Source of the DNA: UTCHB3 sp964431385
Lineage (GTDB): Bacteria; Bacteroidota; Ignavibacteria; Ignavibacteriales; Ignavibacteriaceae
NCBI GenBank assembly: GCA_964431385.1
Contig: CAYSJM010000007.1
Location: 1 to 64,000, forward strand
DNA length: 64,000 nt
Reading direction: 5' to 3'
The position numbers and the translations under genes were made by a program. Below the pieces are notes generated by a model that did no database searches, was not told the origin of the DNA, and saw only the letters and a program-made list of their open reading frames with translations. Positions 26,054-35,892 of the stretch are shown piece by piece; position 1 is the stretch's first letter, and every line of letters begins with the position of its first letter.

Positions 26054-27463
26054 TTGGATCTGACTCTATTCGACTTTCTGGACGACTACTATTTTATCCT
26101 TAACAACGAGGGTTTAATTCTCTCTGCGAGCAGACAAGTATATGACAAACTTGGATATTCTCGTGATTCTTTGCGTGAAATCGACTCAATTCTTAGCCCG
26201 GAATCGATATTAAAGTTTGAACATTCACTCATAAAGTGCATCTCAACGAAGGAAAGACTAACTTTCGACTGCCGAGTGAAGGATGTTGAGAGTAGAATTT
26301 ATTATGACTGTTCCGCCCTTTTTAACTGTATAGAAAATGATAAAGTATTCCTTCAGATTAAGGACATAACTCTCTTTAAAAAGAATAAAACCGATCTGAT
26401 CCGCTTCAAATATATAGCTGACCACACGATGAATCCGCTTCAGATTACTGATTTGACCGGGAAGATGATCTATGTTAATCCTGCCTTTTCTGCGGAAAGT
26501 GGTTTCGATCAAAACGAATTAATCGGAATTAATCCAAAGATATTTGGAAGTGGAAAACATTCCCGAATGCATTGGGAGAATATGTGGAAGACGATTTCTT
26601 CCGGTTCCACATGGATAGGTGAAGTGGAGAACAGGAGGAAAAATGGTGAAACATTTTACTCACAACTCCAGATTACTCCGATGCACGATAACGAAGGGAA
26701 TCTGATCGGATACTTTGGAATACACCGAGATCTAGCTGACAAGAGAAATCTTGAGAAGCAACTTATTCATACCCAAAAAATGGAAAGCATCGGTACACTT
26801 GCAGCCGGAGTAGCACACGAAGTCGGAAATCCCCTCGCCTCCATTTCTGCATTGGCACAAATAATCCAGAGATCGACAGAAGACGAATTTATTAAAGAAA
26901 AACTTGAACTGATTAAAAAACAGATTAACCGAATATCGAAAATAATCAGAGATCTTGTCGATTTTTCGCGACCCAGTAATTATGAGTTAAAATCGACTGA
27001 TATTGGTCAGAATCTCAAAGAAGCCATAGAAATTGTAATGGTGGGGAAAAAAGCCAAAGATATCAATTTCAAGTTTAACCAGCAGGAAGGATATGTAATT
27101 CCGCTGGTAAGTGACCAAATTCAACAGGTTTTTGTAAATATTTTGATCAATGCAGTTGACGCAATACTGGAGTTAAAAGAGAAATACCCTGATCACAAAG
27201 GTGAAATAGCAGCTGAGACCTATGTAGAAGGAAGTTATTTAATAGTGGAATTGACTGATAACGGGGTTGGTATCCCCGAGGATAAACATGCTAAGATATT
27301 TGAACCATTTTATTCCACAAAATCAGTCGGAAAAGGGACCGGATTGGGATTATGGGTCAGTTACGGTATAGTAAAAAGTTTTCAGGGTGATATAAAAATT
27401 TCAAGTAAACCAGGGCGAAGGACTGTTTTTAAAATATCGCTCCCTTTAAACCCTATATATTAA
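26054..27463 (+). CDS. PAS-containing sensor histidine kinase (NtrB-like)
   Basis: The 469-residue protein has no membrane segment. It has an N-terminal PAS-like region (residues about 1-110), a clear PAS/PAC domain (about 120-230, ITDLTGKMIYVNPAFSAESG) and a HisKA domain with phospho-acceptor His255 in GVAHEVGNPLAS. The C-terminal ATPase domain has NILINAVDAI, DNGVGIPE and GTGLGLWVS. The start is a TTG at 26054; no ATG is available near it. It lies 17 nt before the sigma-54 response regulator, its likely partner. Signal unknown, probably cytoplasmic. Confidence 0.92.
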   Translation: MDLTLFDFLDDYYFILNNEGLILSASRQVYDKLGYSRDSLREIDSILSPESILKFEHSLIKCISTKERLTFDCRVKDVESRIYYDCSALFNCIENDKVFLQIKDITLFKKNKTDLIRFKYIADHTMNPLQITDLTGKMIYVNPAFSAESGFDQNELIGINPKIFGSGKHSRMHWENMWKTISSGSTWIGEVENRRKNGETFYSQLQITPMHDNEGNLIGYFGIHRDLADKRNLEKQLIHTQKMESIGTLAAGVAHEVGNPLASISALAQIIQRSTEDEFIKEKLELIKKQINRISKIIRDLVDFSRPSNYELKSTDIGQNLKEAIEIVMVGKKAKDINFKFNQQEGYVIPLVSDQIQQVFVNILINAVDAILELKEKYPDHKGEIAAETYVEGSYLIVELTDNGVGIPEDKHAKIFEPFYSTKSVGKGTGLGLWVSYGIVKSFQGDIKISSKPGRRTVFKISLPLNPIY

Positions 27464-27479
27464 GCATTACGGAGTGTAA

Positions 27480-28835
27480 ATGTCGAAGAAGATACTTGTA
27501 GTTGATGATGAAGATATAATAAGGGAATCGATCTCCTTTATACTTCAAAAGGAAGGATATACAGTTGATTCTGCGGAGAACGGTGCAATAGCTTATGAAA
27601 AAGTTCAAGAACTAGAGTATGACCTTGTAATTTCCGATATTGAAATGCCGGAGATGAAAGGAATTGAGCTTCTCGAAAAAATTGTTCGCCTCAACCTTCA
27701 TACTTCTGTTATTATGATTACCGCTTATGGTTCGTTGGAAACAGCAATCAGAGCACTTCGTGCAGGTGCGGCTGACTACCTGTTAAAACCGTTAGACTTT
27801 GATGAATTAACGGTGAAAGTCTCAAGAGTTTTTCAACTAAAAGAGCTAATTTCAGAGAATCAAGTTTTAAAGCATGAGCTTCATCGCCAGTATGATTTTT
27901 CGAATATCATCGGCAAGAGCAAGAAGATGCAGGATATCTTTAAGATGATCAGGGCTGTCTCTGAGACCGATTCAACTGTATTGATAACGGGAAACAGCGG
28001 GACCGGAAAAGAACTTGTTGCAAAGGCGATACACTTCAACAGCAAACGAAAAAACAAACCATTTATCGCGGTTAACTGTGGTGCCATTTCAGAGACACTT
28101 ATAGAGAGTGAGCTTTTTGGGCATAAAAAGGGGTCGTTCACAGGTGCAACTTACGATAGAGAGGGATTTATAAAAGCGGCTGATGAGGGGACTTTATTTC
28201 TTGATGAAGTGAGTGAAATGCCGCTAAATCTTCAAGTTAAACTTTTGAGAGTGCTACAGGAGAGAGAGTATATTCCGGTCGGACACACAGCCCCTGTAAA
28301 AATAAATGTTAGATTTGTAGCCTCCACAAACAGGAATCTCCATGAAGAGATAGAAAAAGGGCGATTCAGAGAAGACCTTTACTACCGTCTGAATGTGGTG
28401 GAAATAAGATTGCCTTCACTCACCGAACGGCGAGATGATATTCCTGTTTTGGCTGACCATTTCCTAAATATCTATCGTCTTCAGATGAATAAAATCATTA
28501 AAGGGTTTGACTATACTGCGGTTCGAGGGCTGATGAATCATGATTGGAAAGGTGAAGTCAGGGAGCTTGAAAATGTGATTGAAAGGGCTGTAATTTTCGC
28601 TGAAACTGAATATATTACAGTGAATGATCTCCCCGATGTAATAAAAGTTCAGCGGGAATTCTCCAATTATTCCTCCTATGGCTCACTTGATGACTTTATG
28701 AGAAAAGTGGAGAGAGATTTCCTCGTAAAAGTGCTGGAAGAACATCACTATGATAAAGACATAGTTGCTAAAATTTTAAACCTGGGTCTTTCAACATTAT
28801 ATCGAAAAATAAAAGATCTTGACATTGAAGTGTGA
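27480..28835 (+). CDS. NtrC-family sigma-54 response regulator
   Basis: The 451-residue protein has a receiver domain with phospho-acceptor Asp53 (LVISDIEMPE). The AAA+ domain has Walker A GNSGTGKE and the sigma-54 contact loop as GSFTGA (near residue 218), where GAFTGA is usual. Walker B is LFLDEVSEMP. The Fis-type helix-turn-helix lies at the end (DIVAKILNLGLSTLYRKIK). It activates sigma-54 promoters when phosphorylated. A Ser variant of the loop is known in functional members. The consensus sigma-54 promoter at 46366 could be one of its targets, but nothing in the sequence proves this. Confidence 0.94.
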   Translation: MSKKILVVDDEDIIRESISFILQKEGYTVDSAENGAIAYEKVQELEYDLVISDIEMPEMKGIELLEKIVRLNLHTSVIMITAYGSLETAIRALRAGAADYLLKPLDFDELTVKVSRVFQLKELISENQVLKHELHRQYDFSNIIGKSKKMQDIFKMIRAVSETDSTVLITGNSGTGKELVAKAIHFNSKRKNKPFIAVNCGAISETLIESELFGHKKGSFTGATYDREGFIKAADEGTLFLDEVSEMPLNLQVKLLRVLQEREYIPVGHTAPVKINVRFVASTNRNLHEEIEKGRFREDLYYRLNVVEIRLPSLTERRDDIPVLADHFLNIYRLQMNKIIKGFDYTAVRGLMNHDWKGEVRELENVIERAVIFAETEYITVNDLPDVIKVQREFSNYSSYGSLDDFMRKVERDFLVKVLEEHHYDKDIVAKILNLGLSTLYRKIKDLDIEV

Positions 28836-28914
28836 GAAAAGTTTTGTAATTTAAATCAAACCTTCTTTAATAATTTTTAATTAACTTTGACATTCATAAA
28901 TTCATCAGGTTCGA

Positions 28915-29859
28915 ATGTTAATCAGGCTATGGGGTGTTCGAGGTTCAGTTCCGACACCACCAACAACAGCACAATACCGGGACAAGCTTAGGCGAGTCCT
29001 GAAACTCTCCCAAGGAAGAGATTTTGAATCAGACTCTGATGCAGACGCATTCATTGAGTCACTTGATGATTCACTTAAATTTCTTTTAGGAGGTAACACG
29101 ACTTGCATCGAAGTCGTAGAAAACGATACCCGTATTATTTTTGATATGGGTTCAGGTATTCGTGAACTTGGTAATTATCTGCTTAGAACAGCCGATCCTC
29201 TAAACGAAATGCATGTATTTATAAGCCATACTCACTGGGATCACATCCAGGGGTGGCCTTTCTTCAAACCTGCATACATGCCTAAATACAAGATCAACTT
29301 TTACAGCCCGCACGGAAATTTTGAACAGAGATTAACCGAGCAGCAAGAATTTAAGTTCTTTCCTGTTTCATTAAATTTTATGGCGTCAAAAAAAGAATAC
29401 AAAGAATTCCCTCCTGAAACTTCGCTTGAGTTAAATGGAATCCGAATTAAAAATCTTGAATTACACCACCCGGGTAAATCTTACGGTTATAGAGTTGAAT
29501 ATCAGGATAAGGTTTTTGTTTTTGCTTCCGATTCGGAATACAACAATTTTACCACTCAAAAATTTCAGAAATTTATCGATTTTTTCGGCAAGGCAGATAT
29601 AATTGTGTTCGATGCACAATATTCATTTGATCAGGAGATGCAAAGGGTTGATTGGGGGCATTCATCCGCTTTTGTTGGTGTAGATTTGGCAATGCAAGCA
29701 GAGGCGAAAAAACTTATTTTATTTCATCACGAACCCGACAATGACGATTTTGAGATTTACAGCTTATTCAGTAAATCAGTTCAGTATAAAAATGATAACT
29801 ATCCGGGTCACGACCTCGATATTTACCTCGCTAGAGAAGGACAAACTTTCGAGATTTAA
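28915..29859 (+). CDS. MBL-fold metallo-hydrolase
   Basis: A 314-residue beta-lactamase-fold protein. The N-terminus WGVRGSVPTP and GGNTTCIEV match the subgroup related to PhnP and RNase Z. SHTHWDHIQGWPFF carries the HxHxDH metal motif, here as THWDH. Downstream ligands appear in LELHHPGKSYGYR, FASDSEY and FHHEPDNDD. The substrate is probably a phosphodiester, unproven. It stands 80 nt after the response regulator and ends at a bidirectional terminator. Confidence 0.85.
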   Translation: MLIRLWGVRGSVPTPPTTAQYRDKLRRVLKLSQGRDFESDSDADAFIESLDDSLKFLLGGNTTCIEVVENDTRIIFDMGSGIRELGNYLLRTADPLNEMHVFISHTHWDHIQGWPFFKPAYMPKYKINFYSPHGNFEQRLTEQQEFKFFPVSLNFMASKKEYKEFPPETSLELNGIRIKNLELHHPGKSYGYRVEYQDKVFVFASDSEYNNFTTQKFQKFIDFFGKADIIVFDAQYSFDQEMQRVDWGHSSAFVGVDLAMQAEAKKLILFHHEPDNDDFEIYSLFSKSVQYKNDNYPGHDLDIYLAREGQTFEI

Positions 29860-29880
29860 CCTGCACATCTTTAAAAATAA

Positions 29881-29910
29881 AAAAGGCTGCCTGAATGAGA
29901 CAGCCTTTTT
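29881..29910. terminator. Bidirectional terminator between MBL gene and Gld-like operon
   Basis: AAAAGGCTG (29881-29889) pairs with CAGCCTTTTT (29901-29910). A-rich sequence on one side and T-rich on the other serve both strands. It ends the plus-strand MBL gene and the minus-strand seven-gene operon. Confidence 0.85.
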
Positions 29911-29928
29911 GCGTTTTAAAGATAGTGT

Positions 29929-31341
29929 TTAATAGTTGATTCTTATCATAGGTGAGAATACAACATACGATCCATCTCTGTAAGCGGGCATTGGATCACT
30001 TCCGATCACTACTCCACTATAGTATTTAAATTCAAAACCATAAGAATTACTGATCAAGAATGACAAGTTAAATCCATAGAAGAGATTACTTTCGGAAACA
30101 TTATAAAACACGGTTGGCTTAAAGGTGTATGAGAAAAGTGCGTCTTCTTTTGTGAAGAGACCTGCAGCCTGAACAAAAAACTTCGATTTTCCATTGGGCA
30201 TTGGAAGTTCAGTGAGTTGTGGTTTAGAAGGATCAAGATTGTAATCCTGCACTTCGTATAACCCAAATCCGAGATTTGCACCGAGGTAACCAAAAGTCTC
30301 AAGATCGACAAAGTTTTTTCTTTCAAGTCCAATATTAAAATAATTTCTTATCGAACTGATATTTGAAAGCTCACTCACATGTTTAATTTGACCCGGTTCA
30401 AAAGTGCTTAGTGCCAACGAAGCTTCGAGATTCAGATCATAATCTCTCCAATATTCAGAAGCATAACGCAAGAAGTTGCCTTTGAGGTTCATGTAGATAT
30501 TCTGACCTGTCATGAAGTGGCGTTTACCGTGAGGAACGAGTTTATCAACAAAAGGTTGTGAAACAGGTATTCCCATACCGATATCGAAAGTAAATACATC
30601 GTTTGGTCTGTTGTTAAGGATTCTATCGATGTAGGTAACTCTAAGTCCGGCGTTATAGGTAGGTGAAAACCAACCCGGCATAACCATTTTATCATATCCC
30701 CATCTTCCAAAAGCGGAGATAAGATATTTGTTTTTATCGTTGGTAGTAAAGTTATAAAAGGTTAAATGAGGTTCAATCATACTAAAAAAGATGTCAAACT
30801 TGTATGAAAGTTTTTCATCATAATATGTTTTAGAAACATCATTAAAAGCATATCTTTGTGACTTTAAGAGAGTGTAGTTATCAGGACCAACTACATCGAG
30901 AATTCTAACAAAATCTTCAACAGGATCGAAGAAGAAATCGAGGGAATCGGGATTTTTGCTAACCTTTCTCTCCGAATAAAATCTAAAAAGGTCAATTTCG
31001 TCATCATAAAAGCGTTTACGCAGATCGATGAATACTTCACCTTTGTAAATATCCTGCACTTTTTCGCGAACAAAGTCGAGTGAAGGTTTTCTACCATCAA
31101 TTCTCAACCCATTACTAACCAAAAACTTATTAAATACTGCACGCACCAAAACAGGATCAGTGACAATCCATTTTTCGCGAAGATCATCAAAAGCTGCGGT
31201 ATTAAGTTCCAGGTTTCTGTAGATTTTGGTCAGTTTCTCCATCTTGGGATCAAGTGGAGGAGTACCTGAATTTTGAATATCCTGAGAATAAGATGTAAAA
31301 TTCAGACAGACCATTAATCCTAAAAAGGTTAATAACTTCAT
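29929..31341 (-). CDS. Outer-membrane beta-barrel protein B' (paralogue of 32896-34287)
   Basis: The start at ATG 31341 gives a signal peptide (MKLLTFLGLMVCLNFTSYS) and about 470 residues. An N-terminal domain carries LELNTAAFDDLREKWIVTDP and LRKRFYDDEIDLFRFYSE. The rest is a run of amphipathic beta strands ending in VFSPMIRINY, with a C-terminal aromatic as in outer-membrane barrels. The 32896-34287 product matches it block for block (LEYNTLAFDDLKQKW, VRKRYYDDELEFFAFY, VFSPILRINY). I do not recognise the family. The start is 1 nt after the A' stop. Confidence 0.8.
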   Translation of the reverse strand: MKLLTFLGLMVCLNFTSYSQDIQNSGTPPLDPKMEKLTKIYRNLELNTAAFDDLREKWIVTDPVLVRAVFNKFLVSNGLRIDGRKPSLDFVREKVQDIYKGEVFIDLRKRFYDDEIDLFRFYSERKVSKNPDSLDFFFDPVEDFVRILDVVGPDNYTLLKSQRYAFNDVSKTYYDEKLSYKFDIFFSMIEPHLTFYNFTTNDKNKYLISAFGRWGYDKMVMPGWFSPTYNAGLRVTYIDRILNNRPNDVFTFDIGMGIPVSQPFVDKLVPHGKRHFMTGQNIYMNLKGNFLRYASEYWRDYDLNLEASLALSTFEPGQIKHVSELSNISSIRNYFNIGLERKNFVDLETFGYLGANLGFGLYEVQDYNLDPSKPQLTELPMPNGKSKFFVQAAGLFTKEDALFSYTFKPTVFYNVSESNLFYGFNLSFLISNSYGFEFKYYSGVVIGSDPMPAYRDGSYVVFSPMIRINY

Positions 31342-31342
31342 T

Positions 31343-32833
31343 TTAGAAACCATATCTATACCTCAACTGAATAAATGTCTGTGAACTCTTACTCTCCCAC
31401 ACTTCAGGTTCTCTAAACATTGATGCGGATACATTAGTCATTTCAACACGGAAATTATGATCTCCGCCAAATTCGAGAAGTTTTATCCAAATTTTAGAAG
31501 TGAGATGATTGTCGAAGAATCTGAAATCAGTTCCGAGAAATTCGATATCATTCGGGACAAAGTTAACAGAGAGTGCAATCACAGGTGAAATAACATCTTT
31601 CATTTTTGCACGGGCTGTCGCGGCACCGGAGTAGTCGGCTTCAATTACATCAAAACCGCCTGCACCGATATCCATCTTATATCTGATTGCTCTTTTCTCT
31701 GAATTATTCCAGAAGAAAGACATCGTGGATTCCCACTGCGTGAAAGTAAAGTATGCTTTTGAGCCAACCCGATATGAAGGATTTTCAAGATTTTCAGGAC
31801 CGTATGCAAAATAAGCATTAAAGAATGGTAAATTGAATGAACCGGTAGTCTTCACATCAAAAATAAAACCATTCCCAACATTTAAGTTTACAGGATCACC
31901 CATCACAAAAGGAAGATTCCCAAGAAAAGAATTCATGTCAAGGTGAAATCTGCCCATAAGTTTGGCATCGATCAACATATCAGTAAGGGGATTTGCAATT
32001 GAGCCTGAGATACTAAATAAAGCTCTAACACCACCAGTAACAGATTGACCCTTCCAGGGTATTATATTAACAACAGGTGTGTGGGTATTAAACTCGACAC
32101 TGACGAATCCAAATCCATAGTCCATCACAGGGTGAAAAAAGCTGAGGGATGATAGTGAACCATCAATTTGGAAAGGTGCTCCCGTGGGTGCAGTAGTCTG
32201 ATTTCCACGGCCTCTTCCGGTAGTTTTTAGAGGGGCTACTTTTGGATATTTATGCAAGCTGTTAGTCGTTTGAAAGGCAATAAAATCAAGATTCCCGTCT
32301 GAGGAGATACCTCTGGTGATTTTTTCTTTATCTTTTTTATCAACCTTTGCCAGAGAATTGGCTTCGGTTGTTAAAAGTTCGCGATTAAGAAAAGCCAAAA
32401 CCTGGTAATAAGCGGGATTACCCGAAAAATAGAGCTCGGCAAAATCCTTAAACTTAACAACCATATTGCTGTCGGCACCACCGGCAACATTGCTGCCAAA
32501 GATATTTGAGCTATCAGCAGCACCTCCTGCACCAATCTCAAGTACATAGAGCAACATTATGGTGTCGTTTTCGAGGTCAGGTTTCTTGAATACCAATGAA
32601 TAATTTATATTTCCGTTACTGTTAAAACGGAACACTCCACGCCCGTCTGTAAGGGGAATTGCAGGCAGCAGGTTCGCCATCGTAGCATCGGGAGTAAAAT
32701 TATATGAGTAAATATCAAGATATGTTTTATCTACTTGTAATTTCCTCTCAATGATTCGATACATATCATCTGTGGTTTGTGCCAGCAAATTACATGTAAA
32801 GAGAAATAGAACAGTAAATGCAATTCTCGTCAT
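31343..32833 (-). CDS. Outer-membrane beta-barrel protein A' (paralogue of 34310-35854)
   Basis: The start at ATG 32833 gives a signal peptide (MTRIAFTVLFLFTCNLLAQ); an upstream in-frame ATG at 32893 would run through a strong hairpin and is rejected. About 496 residues. The N-terminal third is alpha/beta; a short basic linker (KTTGRGRGNQ) precedes a beta-barrel that ends TFIQLRYRYGF. Gene A product shows the same order, including a KKGRGQAG linker, SLSSLSF-type first strand and an IRYRYGF end. The function is unknown. The gene pairs with B' immediately downstream. Confidence 0.8.
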   Translation of the reverse strand: MTRIAFTVLFLFTCNLLAQTTDDMYRIIERKLQVDKTYLDIYSYNFTPDATMANLLPAIPLTDGRGVFRFNSNGNINYSLVFKKPDLENDTIMLLYVLEIGAGGAADSSNIFGSNVAGGADSNMVVKFKDFAELYFSGNPAYYQVLAFLNRELLTTEANSLAKVDKKDKEKITRGISSDGNLDFIAFQTTNSLHKYPKVAPLKTTGRGRGNQTTAPTGAPFQIDGSLSSLSFFHPVMDYGFGFVSVEFNTHTPVVNIIPWKGQSVTGGVRALFSISGSIANPLTDMLIDAKLMGRFHLDMNSFLGNLPFVMGDPVNLNVGNGFIFDVKTTGSFNLPFFNAYFAYGPENLENPSYRVGSKAYFTFTQWESTMSFFWNNSEKRAIRYKMDIGAGGFDVIEADYSGAATARAKMKDVISPVIALSVNFVPNDIEFLGTDFRFFDNHLTSKIWIKLLEFGGDHNFRVEMTNVSASMFREPEVWESKSSQTFIQLRYRYGF

Positions 32834-32862
32834 TTTATGTCTGTCTTTAAATTGGAAAGGTT

Positions 32863-32888
32863 CCCCCGGTTGATTATTCAACCGGGGG
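32863..32888 (-). promoter_or_regulatory. Strong hairpin between B and A' genes
   Basis: An 11-bp perfect stem (CCCCCGGTTGA pairing with TCAACCGGGGG) with a 4-nt loop lies in the 62-nt gap. There is no U run after it on the minus strand, so it is not a canonical terminator. It may protect or process the mRNA or lower expression of the second gene pair. Confidence 0.6.
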
Positions 32889-32895
32889 ATCATAA

Positions 32896-34287
32896 TTAGT
32901 AGTTAATTCTCAGGATTGGAGAGAATACAATATAAGTATCGTATCTGTAAGGGAATTTGGTTTTATTAACGCTGAATGAGCTAAAGATACTTACATCCAG
33001 ACCAAAATTACCACTTACCATCCCCATGGCTTTCAGTCCAACGAAGCCATAACCGTCTGTAGCATAACCACTTACGAGGTTGATGGAGTGTTGAATAAGG
33101 CCGGCTGATTTTCTTACACCAACTTCGGCAGAGATGATATGATTAAATTTCTGCATAAAGTTTTTTCTACCTTTTTCAAGATCAATAATCTCCGGTTGAG
33201 CAGGGTCGAGGCGGAGTTTATTGATATCAGAAGAAGAGAGAATAAGACCAACTTCAAGATCGCCAAAATCGAAAACATTCATCAGGTTTCTTTTTCTAAG
33301 TTCCCAGTTTAAGATAAACTTATTGGAATAGAAATTCTGAATTGTTGAGAATTTTCCAAAATCGGCTTTTTTGTAGTCGTTAACAGCTACTTTTCCTTCA
33401 ACAGAAAAGAGAACATCTTTCATGAAGTCAGAATCGATAAAAGTAAAAGGGTAACCTTCTAATTTTGCATAGACCGACTGTCCTGCTACCCAAAGTCTTG
33501 AAACTTTTTGGTCGTCTTTATATGGTCTGTTTGAAGGAACACCGGCACCGATAGACAATCTGTAGGTGAATTTTTCAGGGTCGTTGCTAAGACTCTTAAA
33601 ATAAGTAAGTCTGGACCCGATAAAATATTCATTAAGATACCAACCCGGCCAAAAAGCTTTATCACTTCCCCACTGACCGAAGATCGAGAGGAGATATTTG
33701 TTATTTCCTTCAGATGTAGTACCCCAATACATAACTTCAGGACGAAGTAAATTGAGGTTAACATCAAAGTTATAACCCATCTTTGTATAAGCTTGTTGTT
33801 TTGTGGTTTCTTTATAGAAATAAGTTAATTCTTTGATTTTATCGTAAGATTTATCTCCTACAATTTCTTTAAGCAAAAATCCATCGTGAACGATATCAAA
33901 AAGTGGCTGTGGATTTTCTTTGCCTATTTCACCTGAAGGATAAAAAGCGAAGAATTCAAGTTCATCGTCATAATATCTTTTTCTTACTTCAATGGTTACA
34001 TCGCCTTCTTGAACCTGTTTAACTCTTTCTTTAATGATATCAGGTTTAACCGTTCTACCATTTAAGCGAAGTGCATTTCTTACGACGAACCTGTTGAAAA
34101 TCTCACGAATAAATGTTGGATCGTCAATCATCCATTTTTGTTTGAGATCATCAAAAGCCAGAGTATTATATTCCAAACTCTGATACAGGCCTTTAAGCTT
34201 TTCTACCTCCGGATCGCCGGCAGTCTGAGCCTTTAAGAAAGGCACAAACACCAGGAATGCCGCTACTATAAATAATGTCTTTTTCAT
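32896..34287 (-). CDS. Outer-membrane beta-barrel protein B
   Basis: The start at ATG 34287 gives signal peptide MKKTLFIVAAFLVFVPFLKA and about 463 residues; an earlier ATG at 34299 is possible. The first 120 residues form a charged alpha/beta domain with YQSLEYNTLAFDDLKQKWM, RNALRLNGRTVKPDIIKERV and RKRYYDDELEFFAFYP. The remainder is beta-barrel-like, with repeated aromatic strands and the end IVFSPILRINY. It follows A by 22 nt. The family is unrecognised; GldN was considered but no GldN motif is visible. Confidence 0.8.
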   Translation of the reverse strand: MKKTLFIVAAFLVFVPFLKAQTAGDPEVEKLKGLYQSLEYNTLAFDDLKQKWMIDDPTFIREIFNRFVVRNALRLNGRTVKPDIIKERVKQVQEGDVTIEVRKRYYDDELEFFAFYPSGEIGKENPQPLFDIVHDGFLLKEIVGDKSYDKIKELTYFYKETTKQQAYTKMGYNFDVNLNLLRPEVMYWGTTSEGNNKYLLSIFGQWGSDKAFWPGWYLNEYFIGSRLTYFKSLSNDPEKFTYRLSIGAGVPSNRPYKDDQKVSRLWVAGQSVYAKLEGYPFTFIDSDFMKDVLFSVEGKVAVNDYKKADFGKFSTIQNFYSNKFILNWELRKRNLMNVFDFGDLEVGLILSSSDINKLRLDPAQPEIIDLEKGRKNFMQKFNHIISAEVGVRKSAGLIQHSINLVSGYATDGYGFVGLKAMGMVSGNFGLDVSIFSSFSVNKTKFPYRYDTYIVFSPILRINY

Positions 34288-34309
34288 AATTCCATCCATC
34301 TTAAAATGA

Positions 34310-35854
34310 TTAGAAACCATATCTGTATCTAATTTGGAAGAATACACTTCCTTCGTTTTCCCATTCACGGATCGTTCTTCCAATCGGATTAGAGAAAACA
34401 GTTCCTGCAAATCTGAATACATGACCGCCGTCAAGTTCAAGTAACTTGAGCCAACCTTCAGCTTTTACGACCGAGTCAAATACTCTGATTTTTGCACCAA
34501 ACAAATCGCTCTGATCGGGTGCAAAAGTGTAGTGAAGTGTAACAACGGGTGAAATTAGATTATCCACTACCTCAGTTTTGGTAGCGGTTGTTCTGGTACC
34601 GGGGTAATATGCTCTTAACATGTCGTAGTATCCCAAACCAACATCAATTCTAAATCTGGAGCTCATTTTATCGCTGGTATTCCAGTAGAATGAGAATGAT
34701 CCTTCAGCCTGAGTGAATGAAAAATAAGCATATTTCTGATTTGCAACTTGTTTATCCTTAAATGTCACATAAGGATTTGAGTATCCTCTTCCACCAATTG
34801 CCACATAGGCATTAATGAAAGGAAGTCCAAAAGGACGGGTAACATGAAGATCAATCGCTGCGGATGTACCCACATGGAAATTTGAAGTAGCGTTAAGAGC
34901 AAACGGCAGGTTATTAACTATTTCGTTTGTTTTGGTTCTTATCCTTCCGAGGAATCGTGCATCGAGCACCATTCCGCCATTTGGATTCTTTGCATCTTTT
35001 GTAAGATTAAAGAGAGTTCTGAATCCAAATCCCAAAGTATTATTGCCATAAGGAAGTGCATGAAGAACAGGTTCTTCCATTGTAATCTCAATTCCGGCAG
35101 CACCGATTGAGAAATCCATGGCTTTATGGGAGAATGAAAGAGAACTGAACCCGGCATCAATCCTAAATGAGGATGATGAAGCGGCAACTTCAGCTCCGGT
35201 TCCGGCTTGCCCTCTTCCCTTTTTAGTGGAAGATTTTTGAGCAACTTTTGGATACCAATGGAGTGAATTAGCTCTCATATAATTCAGAAAATCGGTATTA
35301 TCACGGGATGTGATACCGAGTGATGTGTTGATAGCATCATCAGGCAAGATACCCAGAAGTGTACCATATTTGTACTCGGGATCGACTTTCTGCATCTTGT
35401 CGATATAATCAACAAGAGTAGCATATTTGCCATACGCTGAACCGAGCATTGCGTTCACATCCTTAAAAGCAATAACCATTGATTCTGTAGGTCCACCTGC
35501 CTGATTCGCACCAAAAATATTAGCAGAATCACCGGCTCCGGCAGCAATAATCTCGCTGATATAAAGCAATACGGTTGAGTCGATACCCATGGCATTGGTT
35601 AAAAAAACCACTCTGTAGGTGTAGTTATCGTTCGCTTTGAAAATAAATGGATCTTTGCCATCAACTCTCAATACCGGATTCAAGTTTTGCAACAGTTTCT
35701 CGGTACCAGCAAGATCAACAAAATTGAGATTGAGATATTTTTTATCTTTCCTCAATTTAAGATCGATATTACGGATATAGTCATCTGCTTCCTGTGCCAT
35801 GAGGGGCTGAAGTAGAAATCCTGCAACCATAATCAGTGTAAGTAATCGTTTCAT
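34310..35854 (-). CDS. Outer-membrane beta-barrel protein A
   Basis: The 514-residue exported protein has signal peptide MKRLLTLIMVAGFLLQPLMA. The N-terminal region (to about residue 210) is alpha/beta with NIFGANQAGGPTESMVIAFK. A basic linker (STKKGRGQAG) follows and then a barrel-type domain ending FFQIRYRYGF. The paralogue A' has NIFGSNVAGGADSNMVVKFK at the same place. It is the first of four barrel genes after the GldL/GldM-like pair. The function is unknown, but the context points to an envelope machine. Confidence 0.8.
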   Translation of the reverse strand: MKRLLTLIMVAGFLLQPLMAQEADDYIRNIDLKLRKDKKYLNLNFVDLAGTEKLLQNLNPVLRVDGKDPFIFKANDNYTYRVVFLTNAMGIDSTVLLYISEIIAAGAGDSANIFGANQAGGPTESMVIAFKDVNAMLGSAYGKYATLVDYIDKMQKVDPEYKYGTLLGILPDDAINTSLGITSRDNTDFLNYMRANSLHWYPKVAQKSSTKKGRGQAGTGAEVAASSSSFRIDAGFSSLSFSHKAMDFSIGAAGIEITMEEPVLHALPYGNNTLGFGFRTLFNLTKDAKNPNGGMVLDARFLGRIRTKTNEIVNNLPFALNATSNFHVGTSAAIDLHVTRPFGLPFINAYVAIGGRGYSNPYVTFKDKQVANQKYAYFSFTQAEGSFSFYWNTSDKMSSRFRIDVGLGYYDMLRAYYPGTRTTATKTEVVDNLISPVVTLHYTFAPDQSDLFGAKIRVFDSVVKAEGWLKLLELDGGHVFRFAGTVFSNPIGRTIREWENEGSVFFQIRYRYGF

Positions 35855-35892
35855 TTTGTTATCTTCTTTATTTATAAATCCTTTTTTGATCT

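Noticed and set aside
32896..34287. Protein B as GldN
   Set aside because: Position downstream of GldM-like genes suggests it, but no GldN motif is seen and the C-terminal two thirds look like a barrel.
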